DNA of 64,000 bases from Guyanagaster necrorhizus (lineage: Eukaryota; Basidiomycota; Agaricomycetes; Agaricales; Physalacriaceae): positions 1-64,000 of the forward strand of contig NW_025064883.1 of assembly GCF_019112545.1 (NCBI RefSeq), read 5' to 3'. Positions 54,421-64,000 of the stretch are shown one piece after another. Made by a program: the position numbers and the translations under genes. The notes below the pieces were generated by a model. The model had not been told where the DNA came from, did not search any database, and worked only from the letters and a program-made list of their open reading frames with translations. The first letter of the stretch is position 1; each line of letters starts with the position of its first letter.

Positions 54421-57400
54421 TTATCAACTACTTTTTCAACTCTTATCTTGTATACCTAATTTTTGAGTACTGCTTTAGCTTCTTCTTCCATTCTGGCATC
54501 TTTGATAGCATGCCACATCCATTTGGTGTCAAATGGTTTTAATTATTTGAGGGTCTCTCCTCTTATTCAGCCTATAGGCATTTGAGTTTTTATTGATGAT
54601 TCTTTATTAATGCATAGAATAGTGAGGAATTTGAGTATATTCAGATGCATGCACAGTTTAGTCATAAAGGTAGCTACAGAGATACTATCAGTCCATCCAA
54701 CAGCTGTATGTTGCATACCATGAAGTCCTTTGGCTGATTCAGTGGAATTGCTTACTAGTCAGCCCTATCTTTTACTTCTTTGATCTTTGTTTCTGCACTG
54801 AGTTCTTCAGCCTTCTTATGCAATTCAGCAATCTGTGCTCTGATGTTTTTGTGGGTTTGCTTCTTCTTTAAGCAATTCTTTGTCATATGATCCTTTTGGC
54901 CATAATTAAAACACTTTCTTTCCTTCTTTAGTTGATTTATATTCATAGGCTTGCTGGTTCTGATATAGATTGTTCTCATTCTGGTCTTTTGAGTGCCATA
55001 GGAGGATGTACTAAAAGTCAATGATCTAGTTTTGGTGGTGTTAGTCTGATTGCTGGTCTTCTGTGAGGTTGAAGGTTGGTTCAGTTTTTGGTACTCTTGC
55101 AGGTTGAATTGTTCTGCTCTCTGGTGTTGTTGCTCTTTATATATTTTGATAATTCTCTCCTTCTAGGCATCATACCTCTTCAGGACATTCATCCCAATAT
55201 CAGAGACTATTTTAATGTAGGATGCCAGTGCTCTATGTTTAAGGGCTTCCACCATCCTTCCACCATTGGCAATGTCATTCTGAAAGCCAGTGAGTTTGGT
55301 AAGTCATTCTAGCTCATTGAAGTATTCTGTCACTAGTTTATCTCTCATCTTATACTCCTTGATCTTTAATTTATGCATCTCCTGCACTGCCAGGTCGATA
55401 AATTTGTCATTGATCATTTGTTTAAAGATAGGCCAGGAGAGATATTAGTGATGCTGTCTTATAGTTGAGAAGAAATTCAGGGAAATGAGGATCCACTATA
55501 TTTTTGCCTTGTTCTCAAGATAAGAGAAGGCAAATGTGACTCTGTTCATGTCTATCCTAAGGTAGACAGTGTACACCTCAAAATACTGCTCACAGTCTAT
55601 CAAGAAGCAGTCAATATCATTGGAGGCTCCTTTGAATGGACAGGGTTTTCAAAATAGATCAGACTGGCACTGAAGAACTGTGGCATTCTCAGATAAAGGT
55701 CTCATGAGATTGAGCCACTCATTGAAGAGCAGGTGCTATCAGTCAGTTAGCAGACTAGAGAATGAATGGAGGGAGCCATTATCAGTGATGGGACTCTCCA
55801 TGAGAGTTGCTTCTTTTCACATGATAATCCCATTTTGTATGGTGAATCTTAGCTTTACTGCTTCAGGATTATCTTTGACTGGCTCCTTGCCAGTCTCAGA
55901 TCCTTCAGTCTCATCAGACAGTAGTTGTCTACTGAATAGTTGGCTTTCTCTGCCAGTCTATAGGTTGTGAAAGCTGGTGGATTGGATTATCAGCTGAGAG
56001 TGGAAACAGATGAGTTAAGTTGCCAAGGATTGAATTGATGGAGTTGTATATGAGTATTAGCTTCAGATTGAGAAAGCCATATAGATGACTCACTTCAGAG
56101 CTGTGGATGATGTCTATAGCATCAGTTGGATGTTGAATTTTGACTTGTATGCCAGTAGGTCATTAAGCTGGTCTTCAGAGTGTCTCATATTATAGGTAAA
56201 AATAGCATGTTTCATGGTAGAATATTATAAAATATCCCACTGTTCCTCTGATTCTGTGTTAATATATAATTATCTCATATGTAATGCCAGCCATTTAACA
56301 TTGTATCATAGAAAAGTTATCTCTTCTTTATAAAGGTTCTGATATTCCTCTTCTCTAGCCCTCTAGATTTTCTCCTCCAATGCTTCTTCATCTGTGTCTT
56401 CCTTGGCATATTTCATAAAATCTTCTAGCCTATAAGAGCCTTTGTCTCTGTTCTCATCATTCTCACTTATTGTTTTCTCTTCATCTTTCTCAGGAGGAAA
56501 CTGATAGGCTGATCAAAGATGCTCACCATGGCTGGTTGGAGGATTGCTAAGGAGCTGATGATTATATCAGATACTGAGCCCTATTTCATTGTCATCATTG
56601 ATTGAGGTTGATTAATGAACAGGTCAGCCATCTCTAATTTCAACATCATAGTAGATGCCACTATATGCTCATGCTATCTCTAGGTCCTCATGATAGACTC
56701 AGAAGTTTCCATAGAACTCTGGATTGAGGAATTGTCCTGCAGTCCTCCTACCAAGAAATCTTCTGAGGCTGTAATTAGGAATATGGATGTTGAAAGATAC
56801 TCAAAGCTCATAGGCATTGAGTACAGACTTGGCATCAGAAAAGATAGTGTCAGGACTGAGAATGCAGAGGGGAGAGAGATGATTTCCCCCCCTTTTGGCT
56901 TCACTATAGATGACAAGACTGGCTAGTCCTGCCTATGGGTTGGTGTCTGTAGTACTAGGCTCCCAGAAAGGAGATCCAGAGGTGTTGGTTCAGAGACCAT
57001 ACCAACTGGAGGGAGTGGATCCTAAGACAGTGGCTTCATGCTCTTGCTTCTGCTAGTGCTGCCTTCTGTTCTTCTGCTCTTCTTTGTACTCTTGTTGGAC
57101 TGCTGCTCTGGCTTGCTCAGTGAGCTCTTTTCAAGCTTACTCAGGGTCAGCCCAAGCTTGCTTCTCTTGTTGTTGTTGCTGCTGTCATACTGCTGTATTG
57201 TAATTGAAAGAGACTCAAAGGTTTCAGTCTAGAAATATCCTATAGATAATCCAGTCTCAGGCTTTCTCCTCTCATCATCAGATTTTGTTGCAGTCTGACT
57301 GGGTTTCACCCATCCTATGATCACTATTGTTAGTGTAGACTGAGAGTGTGGGGCTTCCTATGGGGGTTGCATATAACAAGTTGTGTCTTGAGTGTGGTGA

Positions 57401-57958
57401 TAGACTTTAGAGTCCTGAAGCCATCCTAAAGGCATCAAGAGACTCTCTAGTATGATCTCCAATGCCAGACTCTCTTTAGGCAGTGGAAAGATTGAGAAAT
57501 GGTGAGTTATTAAAGAAGTTCTCAGAGAGATTCTCATCCTCATGGTTAGAGACAGAGAGCAAGATCCACAGGTTCCAGAATCTCATAAGGCAAGGGTTGC
57601 TGTTTCTGCTGTTGGTTCATCAAGATTGAGGAGGGTATTGATGCTCTTCTTCTTTTTGAACATTCTCCATATGTAAGCCACTAGGCTCAGTTTTGGGTAG
57701 CAATCTGTTTGCAGACTGAAAGGAGGCTCAGGTGGAGGTGGAAATGTCATAGAATGGAAGGTTCAGGGTGATATTTCTGAGGATCTGTTGAATCTGCTGG
57801 AATGCTTGATAGTGCCTGACCATCCAAGCTGTTACTGATTGTCATCTTCAGCAGAGTTGTATGATTGCCAGAAAACCTAGAAGTGTCTCAATGATAGCTG
57901 CTAGTAGTTTGAAAAAGTTATATATGAGAGTGTCTAATAAAGTGTTCACTGGTGGCAT
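54421..57958 (-). pseudogene. E5 Gag polyprotein relic
   Basis: ATG at 57958 (minus), 59 bp from the LTR, followed by the hydrophobic N-terminus (57930-57850). The open block 55021-54755 holds the knuckle CFNYGQKDHMTKNC (second Cys to Tyr) and then Lys/Glu-rich coiled-coil-like sequence. Capsid-like block near 55420-55280. Ser/Thr-rich linkers between. Inactive. Confidence 0.7.
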
Positions 57959-58003
57959 TCAGTTTCCTTTGCACTTATTGTGCATAAGAAAAGAGAAGCA
58001 AAA

Positions 58004-58016
58004 AGCTTCAAGCTAA
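58004..58016 (-). promoter_or_regulatory. Self-priming site of E5
   Basis: Minus TTAGCTTGAAGCT. LTR partner TTAGCTCAAAGCT at 58171-58183. Differences are the two products of CG decay. Confidence 0.65.
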
Positions 58017-58017
58017 T

Positions 58018-58483
58018 TGTTAGGCTTAAGCCATATGTGATCTAAACACATGATAAACTGACATGATTTTGTATTCAAACCTTTGTGTCAGAGCTCACTT
58101 TGTGTCTAGTTTGACAAATGCTTCAAGACTTTATAGAGTAGCTCAAGAGTAGAATGAGGATGAATAAACTTTAGCTCAAAGCTGGGGATTATCAGCAAGA
58201 GTGAGCTTTCTTATATACTGTATACTGTCAAACTAAATATAAGACTACTTATTGTATATTTCCAAGTCCTTGTGCCTATTGTCCTTCAGTATCACTACTA
58301 TACATAAAAGATTGATTGTGCATCATCAAGAGGTGGTTGCTACATCAGAGAACAATGATGGTTTAGCTTATTGTGCTAACCAAGTCTTTCCTATGGTCCT
58401 AAGGACTGGCCTAAGCACTTTGACTAAGTATAAATAGAGGTTAATATGAAAGAGAAAGGAGAAAAATAGGAAAAATCATAATA
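58018..58483 (-). repeat. 5' LTR of E5 (466 bp)
   Basis: TGTTAGGCTT...ATAATA; reference copy for the deletion in 50396-50818. Confidence 0.9.
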
Positions 58484-59370
58484 AAAAAGAAGCCAAGGTG
58501 ATACTCAAAAACTGAGTACACAAGAACAGGGCTGAGAAAGTAATTAACAAAATGGTTGAGGGAATATGACAGGCTGAGCAGTGCTGGGCCCTCAAATGGC
58601 TTGATAAACTCCATGGACTCTGGAGATATGTTCAATGAACAAAGACCCTAAGATGAGATCTGATAACCAAGGCTCAGATTAAGACACTCACCAATTGGTC
58701 TATACACATGGTAACCACTCTGATTGATAGTGGCTGCATTGGCAGCTCTATTAACCATGCTTTTGTCACCAAGCACAATCTTCTGATCAGAGCAATCACT
58801 GCCCCTATCTCAGTCTATAATACAGATAGAATCAAAAACTAAGCTAATTCAATTATTAAATTTGTCAAGCTTTATCTGACCATCAGTGATCACTCAGAAC
58901 AAATAGATCTAGCTGTCACTGACCTAGGGACTAAGAAGATGTTTCTAGAATATGACTGGCTCATCTGGCACAATCTATTAGTCAACTGAAAAACCAGATA
59001 TATTATATTTGTACAGTGCAAGTGTCAAAAAATCCTATTAAAATTGCTCAATAAAGACCCTAAAGACTGATGGGATGAGGAAATAGAAGATAGCAAAACT
59101 ATTCTCACCATTGACTTCCAGCAAGCACTGCACATTCAAGTGATACACCATGCCAATGAGTTAGCTGCTAAAGCAAATGCTAGAAAAGAAGAAAAAACAT
59201 TTGAAGAAATGGTTCTGGAGTGGGCACAAGACTATTGAGACTTATTTGATAAAGAAAGTTTTGACAAACTATCAGAACCCAAATTCTGAGACCACATGAT
59301 CAAGCTGATCCCTAATGCAAATGCTAACCTCAATTGCAAGATTTATTCTCTCAGCAATCAAGAACAACAG
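58484..59370 (+). pseudogene. P4 Gag-Pol linker and protease
   Basis: VTTLIDSGCIGSSINHAFV has an intact DSG at 58726-58734. Then LAVTDLGTKKMFLEYDWLIWHNLLVN and a linker with HHANELAAKANARKEEKTFEEMVLEWAQDY near 59145-59240. Few stops; the best-preserved protease region in the window. Confidence 0.8.
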
Positions 59371-60590
59371 GAACTTGACAAGTTCCTAGAGGAGAACCTT
59401 TCTAGTGGATGAATCTGACCATCAAAGTTCCTTATGGTATCACCATTCTTCTTCATCAAAAAGAAGAATGGAAAGCTTTAATTAGTGCAAGGTTATTAAA
59501 AGCTCAATGAGATGATGATCAAAAACTATTATCCACTTTCTTTGATCTCAGAACTAATAGACAAACTCTATGGGGCCCAATACTACACCAAACTGGATAT
59601 CTGGTGGGGCTATAACAATATACAGATCAAGAAAGGAGACAAGTGAAAGGCAGCATTCTGCATAAATCACAGACTATTCAAACTGACAGTGATGTTCTTT
59701 AGGCTGACCAACTTGTCTGTAACCTTCTAATGAATGATAAACAACATCTTTAAGGATCTCATCACTACAGAAAAAGTCACAATCTACTTAGACAACATTT
59801 TGATCATGTCTAAGGATCAGATGGAATATCAGAAGGTGGTATAGCAGGTATTTGAACTCATAAGAAAGCACAAACTCTTCCTCAAAGCAGAGAAGTGTAA
59901 ATTTGAGATATTGAAAACAGAGTACTTAAAAGTTATAATCAGCAAAGGAAGCATTCAGATGGATCTGATTAAAGTAGCTAAAGTAACCAAGTGGCCTATC
60001 TCAGAGAAGAAAAAAAAACTGCAATCATTTCTAGGGTTCACTAATTTCTACCAATGATTCATTCAGGACTACAGCAAGATTGTGTGCCCAATGATCTAGT
60101 TGACCAGTAATATGCCCTGAAACTGGAGATTCTCTCAATAAATGGCATTCAACAACCTGAAATGGTGACTCACAAAAGATGTTATCCTTGCAATCCCAAC
60201 CTAAAAAGGAAGATTCAGAGTCAAGGCCAATTTAAGTGAAGAGGTGATCAGTGCAGTACTCTTCCAGAAACAGGATAAAAAGTGGCAATTCATGGCCTTT
60301 CTGTCAAAGATGCTTATTATCACTAAGCAAAACTATGAGATCTACAACAAGGAACTCCTTGCTATAATACTTATCCTGGAAGAATAGCAGTATTATCTGA
60401 TTGGAGTGGCTCAAATCTTTAAAGTATGGACAAACTATCAAAACCTCTAATACTTTCATATGTTTCAGAAGCTTAACCAACAATAAGTCTGCTAGGTGAC
60501 AGAACTTTCCCAATATGAATACATGCTTCATCACAAGGCAGATACCACTAATAAGAAAGCAGACCTACTTAGCTGGCAAGCAAACTATGA
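59371..60590 (+). pseudogene. P4 reverse transcriptase and RNase H
   Basis: SLMVSPFFFIKKKNGKL near 59430-59480, [23 protein letters not shown] near 59500-59560, and the box YLDN at 59785-59796 (second catalytic Asp to Asn). KAEKCKFEILKTEYLKVIISKGSIQMD near 59880-59960, FLGFTNFYQ near 60030, RNase H to about 60585 (ELSQYEYMLHHKADTTNKKADLLSWQ). Scattered stops. Confidence 0.8.
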
Positions 60591-62135
60591 CCAAGATGGC
60601 AATAACAATAAAGGTGTCATATTACTAAAACTCAAGTATTTTTGGGCAATGATAATGCTGATAAAAGAGGAGATTCACAAAAAGATTAAAAGTGCAATAT
60701 GTGACAATAATAAATAAGACCAGCATATGGCTCCATCACTAAATCACAAGTGCAAGATGACAAATGAAAGAGGAATGATCTGCTACAATGAGCAGATCTA
60801 CATCTCAAGGGACCAACAACTCTATAGCCAAATTATCATCACATGTCATGATCACACAATAGCAGGTTATCCAGAGATTTCCAAAACTAAAGAATTAGTA
60901 TTGTGAGAATACTAATGGCTGAAGATAGAATGAGACATTGAACAGTATGTAAAGAGATGCAAAACTTGTCAATAAAGCAAGTCATCAATACAACTACAAG
61001 CAGCACCACTCCACCCAAATGAGATCTCTCAATCATCTTGGACTCATATTTTGGTGAATATGATTATCAGACTACCTGACTGCAATAGCTATAATGCAAT
61101 CCTTATCATCATCAACCAGTTCTCAAAAGTGATCATTCTGGTTGCATGTTTAATAAAACTAACATCAGAAGGATGAGCCAAGATTTTATGCAATGAGGTC
61201 TATGTCAAGCATGGTATGCCTCAAATCATCATCTCAGACTAAGGCCCACAGTTCATCTCCAAATTCCTCAATGATCTGTACAGACTTCTTAACATCCAAT
61301 GAAATGCTTCAACCACCTATCACCTACAGACAGATAGGCAAACCAAATGCATCAATCAAGAAATTGAAAAATATCTCTGCCTCTTCATTAATTACTGGCA
61401 AGACAACTAGATAGAATAGCTCACTCTTGCAGCATTCCAACATAATAACTGCATCCACTCAGCCACTGGCAAAACTCTATTCTTTGTTAACTATAAACAA
61501 CACTCAAATGTATCTCAAACTGAATATACCCACACTATGACTCCTGCATTCTCCAATTTTGCTAGCACAATATCTGCAATCTATAATGAAATCTGTATTG
61601 CTCTCAAAAATGTGGCCACCTCTATAAAGAAGCAGTACAATAAACACTAGCACTCTGAACACTCCTATTATATCAATGACAAAGTCTGGCTGAACACAAC
61701 CAATCTTCATCTTCCTTGTCTGAAACAGAAATTGATGGACAAGCACATAGGATCTTTTTCAATTCTAGCAAAGATCAGTGTCTCTGCTTATAAACTGCAT
61801 CTCTCCTCCAATTGAAAAATACATAATATTTTTAATGAATCTCTTCTTACTCCATTTATCACACTCATATTTCTTAATCAAGAACAGCCTTCTCCTCTGC
61901 CTTCTAACCTTATTGACAATAAAGAACATTACAAAATTGACCAAGTACTAAACTATAAATTGTGCAAGGTCAAAGCTAGAGGAAGAGGAACTATGATGAT
62001 AGTAGATTATTTGGTTAGCTAGAAGGACTATGGCCTAAAATCTAATCAATGGGTAAATAAAAAACATATGAATGCTAATGACACTATACATGAGTATGAA
62101 TTATCTCTTAATTAAGCTATCAGAACAATAGTCTT
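60591..62135 (+). pseudogene. P4 integrase with chromodomain
   Basis: Zinc region CHDHTIAGYPEISKTKELVL near 60845-60905 with the His of HPE changed to Tyr, then CKTCQ. Core YNAILIIINQFSKVIILVACL near 61090-61150 (D to N), IISD near 61232, [16 protein letters not shown] near 61355-61400. DKVWLNTTNLHLPCLKQKLMDKH near 61680-61745, HNIFNESLLTPFI near 61825-61860, YKIDQVLNYKLCKVKARG near 61930-61980, VDYLVS near 62002-62020. Confidence 0.8.
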
Positions 62136-62148
62136 AAGGAGGGGGTAA
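62136..62148 (+). promoter_or_regulatory. Polypurine tract of P4
   Basis: aaggagggggtaa immediately before the 3' LTR; the primer for plus-strand DNA synthesis in this family. The same tract, inverted, follows the 3' LTR of every minus-strand element. Confidence 0.8.
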
Positions 62149-62607
62149 TGTTATGATTTTTCTATTTTTATTTGCATTTAACCTCTGTCTATACTTAGTC
62201 AAGATGCTAGATCAGCACTTAGGACCATGGAAGAGGCTTAGTCATTACAATAAGCTGATTTGTCATTGTTCTCCAACATAGTGGCAAGCTCTCAATGATG
62301 CACAGTGATTTTTTGTAGATAGTAATAATGCTCAAGGACAAAAGGCATAAAGACTTAGACAAGTACAATAGGCAGTAGTATAATTATCTCAACAAATGAA
62401 CAGTATATAAGTAGGATGGCTCTTGCTGGTATAACCTCAGCTTCAAGCTAAAGTTTATTCATATCACTTCACTCTTGAGCTTTCTTGCAAAGGTCTTGAA
62501 GCATAATAGTCAACAAAACACAACAAGTAAACTCTAGTATGATTGTATAAATATGATACAGCACTAGTTTATCATGTGTTTTGATCACATGTGACTTGAA
62601 TCTAACA
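62149..62607 (+). repeat. 3' LTR of P4 (459 bp)
   Basis: TGTTATGATT...TCTAACA, same length as 31523-31981. TATATAAG at 62404-62411 with the priming partner AGCTTCAAGCTAA 35 nt downstream. Target duplication AGTTT at 62608-62612. Confidence 0.92.
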
Positions 62608-63540
62608 AGTTTAGATCTATGAGATTCACTGTGGATGTCTTTTATGTTGGATTGTTGTCTTTACTATTTTTTATTATGCCAGCATAAGTTTGAGTCATAT
62701 TTGAGACACTTTGCAGTTTTAGGATGGTTAATATGTTTGCCAGTAGCTGATGGCTTAGGTCTCTAATCTTTATTATAGTCACTATTTTTATGTCTGCCAT
62801 AGCTTGTTTGAATTATTCTGCAATTGTCTATATAATTTCTAAGACCTTCACTATTTTCTCTGGTTGGTAGTTCAGTTTTTCTATCAATATATTCAGTAGT
62901 TGTCAGGTTTTCTTGATAGTTGTCCTTGGGATATCCTAATAGTCAGTCTTAAATCAGTGTGCACATCTCAGAGCTTTATCTATAGCTCTCTCAAGTGCTT
63001 GTGGTCTCTCTAGACTCTGTATACTATTCCAGCTGTTATTGGAAATATACTATATTATATTATCATGATTATTAAGCATTTAATTATTGTTGTCATCCTC
63101 CAGATCTTTGTCAATTGATTCTATTGTTATAGTCTCCACAGATTCTGGACAGTCTGAGAACACATCCTTGGTTGTGTCTAATCTTAATAGAGTCATATGA
63201 TGTTGGTTTTTGATGCAGCCACAGATATTCAGATTTAAAGTGGAAGACCTATTTTTATCATCAATAGTGCTTCTTCCTTGATGTGCAGTGTTAGATGGGT
63301 ATAGAGCAGTACTATATTAGTGCTTAATTCCAAAATCCTTCTGGATTCCATGAGCTCTCTGTTTAGTTGTTGAATTGAGACTGCTCTTTTTTTTGATTGA
63401 GCTGAGAAATTTTAAGATAGAAGGAATTAGTTTTCTGTGTTTTTGAAAGGTTTTAGACAGTGATTGAGGATTGCTTTCACTCATTTTATGCCTACTTCAA
63501 TCTCTATGTTTATCTATCTAGCTTTTATCCACCTCTAATG
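62608..63540. other. Host DNA right of P4, no gene recognised
   Basis: T-rich sequence continuing 31344-31522. No convincing ORF, RNA gene or repeat. It may be an older, unrecognisable element or intergenic DNA. Confidence 0.45.
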
Positions 63541-63744
63541 GCATGAAAAATCCAGTGGTGATGGCAATCAAGAGTAAAGAAGAACTTTTAATCTGAAAGC
63601 CACTGACAGCATTTTGGAATAATAACAATGATATTGTCACATATATTATATGTCACAACATATGCTATTTTGGTTCTGCATAAATCTATAAATGCATATA
63701 GTTTTGGTGTCTTCTGACTGTATGCATTGCAAGATAGTCAACTG
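63541..63744 (+). mobile_element. 3' end of a third pogo-like element
   Basis: gccactgacagcattttgg, tatgctattttggttctgca and the terminal tatgcattgcaagatagtcaactg match the reverse complement of 11655-11840, followed by TA (63745-63746). The part left of about 63541 no longer aligns, so the copy is truncated or too decayed. Fragment only. Confidence 0.75.
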
Positions 63745-64000
63745 TAGTTATTTCTGCTGAAGTGGCTATTTATATTGAGAAAGATTATAATTTCCAGTGT
63801 TGATGACATTGTTTAAAAGAGCTGGTAATAGAGATTATAGTATAGTATTGTAAGTAATATAGTAGTAAGTTGAGTTGAAATCCCACTGTGTATTCTTCTT
63901 GACTGAGTATTAAGCAATAGAGTATATAATCTAATAACAGAAGAATATAAGTAACAATCTATGAAGAAGTATGAGTGATATAGTAGAAGACACAGTAATA
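63745..64000. other. AT-rich tail without recognised features
   Basis: Rich in tagta/agtaat words; no ORF or repeat that I can identify. Confidence 0.4.

Larger units (their letters stand above)
50396..58483 (-). mobile_element. E5: complete-structure gypsy chromovirus inserted in P4
   Basis: LTRs 50396-50818 (423 bp, with a ~43-bp deletion) and 58018-58483 (466 bp). Flanks aagaa (50391-50395) and aaaaa (58484-58488) fit a 5-bp duplication with one G to A. All domains are in order on the minus strand. Both LTR ends have decayed from TAACA to TAATA. Confidence 0.9.
31523..62607 (+). mobile_element. P4: complete gypsy chromovirus expanded to 31 kb by nested insertions
   Basis: 5' LTR 31523-31981 and 3' LTR 62149-62607 (459 bp each) with identical AGTTT duplications (31518-31522 and 62608-62612). 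Its own sequence is 31523-33275, 48255-50395 and 58484-62607. E4 (with E2 inside) occupies 33276-48254 and E5 occupies 50396-58483. Removing these restores a Gag-Pol order of about 8 kb. CpG-poor, many stops. Confidence 0.93.

Noticed and set aside
57038..57232. Leucine-rich plus-strand ORF as a signal or membrane peptide
   Set aside because: Antisense of the Ser/Gln-rich linker of E5 Gag; leucine runs arise from the complementary codons.
1..64000. tRNA, rRNA or telomere sequences
   Set aside because: I saw no cloverleaf, ribosomal or telomeric repeat pattern on either strand.

Overview
This window is a transposon graveyard from a filamentous-fungus-like genome. It consists almost entirely of nested Ty3/gypsy LTR retrotransposons (chromoviruses with a chromodomain after integrase), plus a family of pogo-like DNA transposons and one decayed intron-containing gene. 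The fungal assignment is an inference. It rests on chromovirus architecture, candidate introns of 51-64 nt with short CTAAC-like branch sites, and mutation that looks like cytosine-methylation or RIP decay (C to T and G to A, strongest at CpG, with many CAG/CGA/TGG codons turned into stops). I cannot name the species.

Layout. Names are mine: E = minus-strand copies, P = plus-strand copies. E1 (<1-6411) is a rearranged, RT-less element inserted into E0 (6412-8969), which also carries a 1.4 kb solo-LTR-like insertion (6854-8268). E0 sits in the RT of P1 (8970-~10918), itself hit by an 800-bp pogo derivative (9245-10044). P1 is fused to P2 (~10919-18183), a near-complete plus-strand element split by a 2.4 kb pogo-like transposon (11655-14051). 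From 18184 to ~21860 lie a degenerate multi-exon gene (minus) and featureless AT-rich DNA. P3 (~21860-31343) is split by E3 (21948-30559), which carries a solo LTR (23231-23747). P4 spans 31523-62607 with identical AGTTT target duplications. It was opened by E4 (33276-48254), which was opened in turn by E2 (38542-45773), and separately by E5 (50396-58483). The end (62608-64000) is non-element DNA with a third pogo fragment.

Age layering is clear. E2 keeps many CpGs, has 810-bp LTRs with about 7 differences (all transitions) and a perfect GTTCC duplication. E1 is intermediate. All others have almost no CpG and many stops.

Most interesting: next to every 5' LTR that can be read, a 12-13 nt sequence is complementary to a segment inside the LTR about 34-36 nt downstream of a TATA-like box. 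The two segments covary between elements. This is the arrangement of Tf1/sushi self-primed reverse transcription. Other notable points are a conserved membrane-spanning segment at the N-terminus of the Gag region, reciprocal module exchange between E1-type and E2-type elements, recurrent Asp-to-Asn loss in the RT YLDD box explained by CpG context, and a young E2 copy that lacks RT and so must have been moved in trans.
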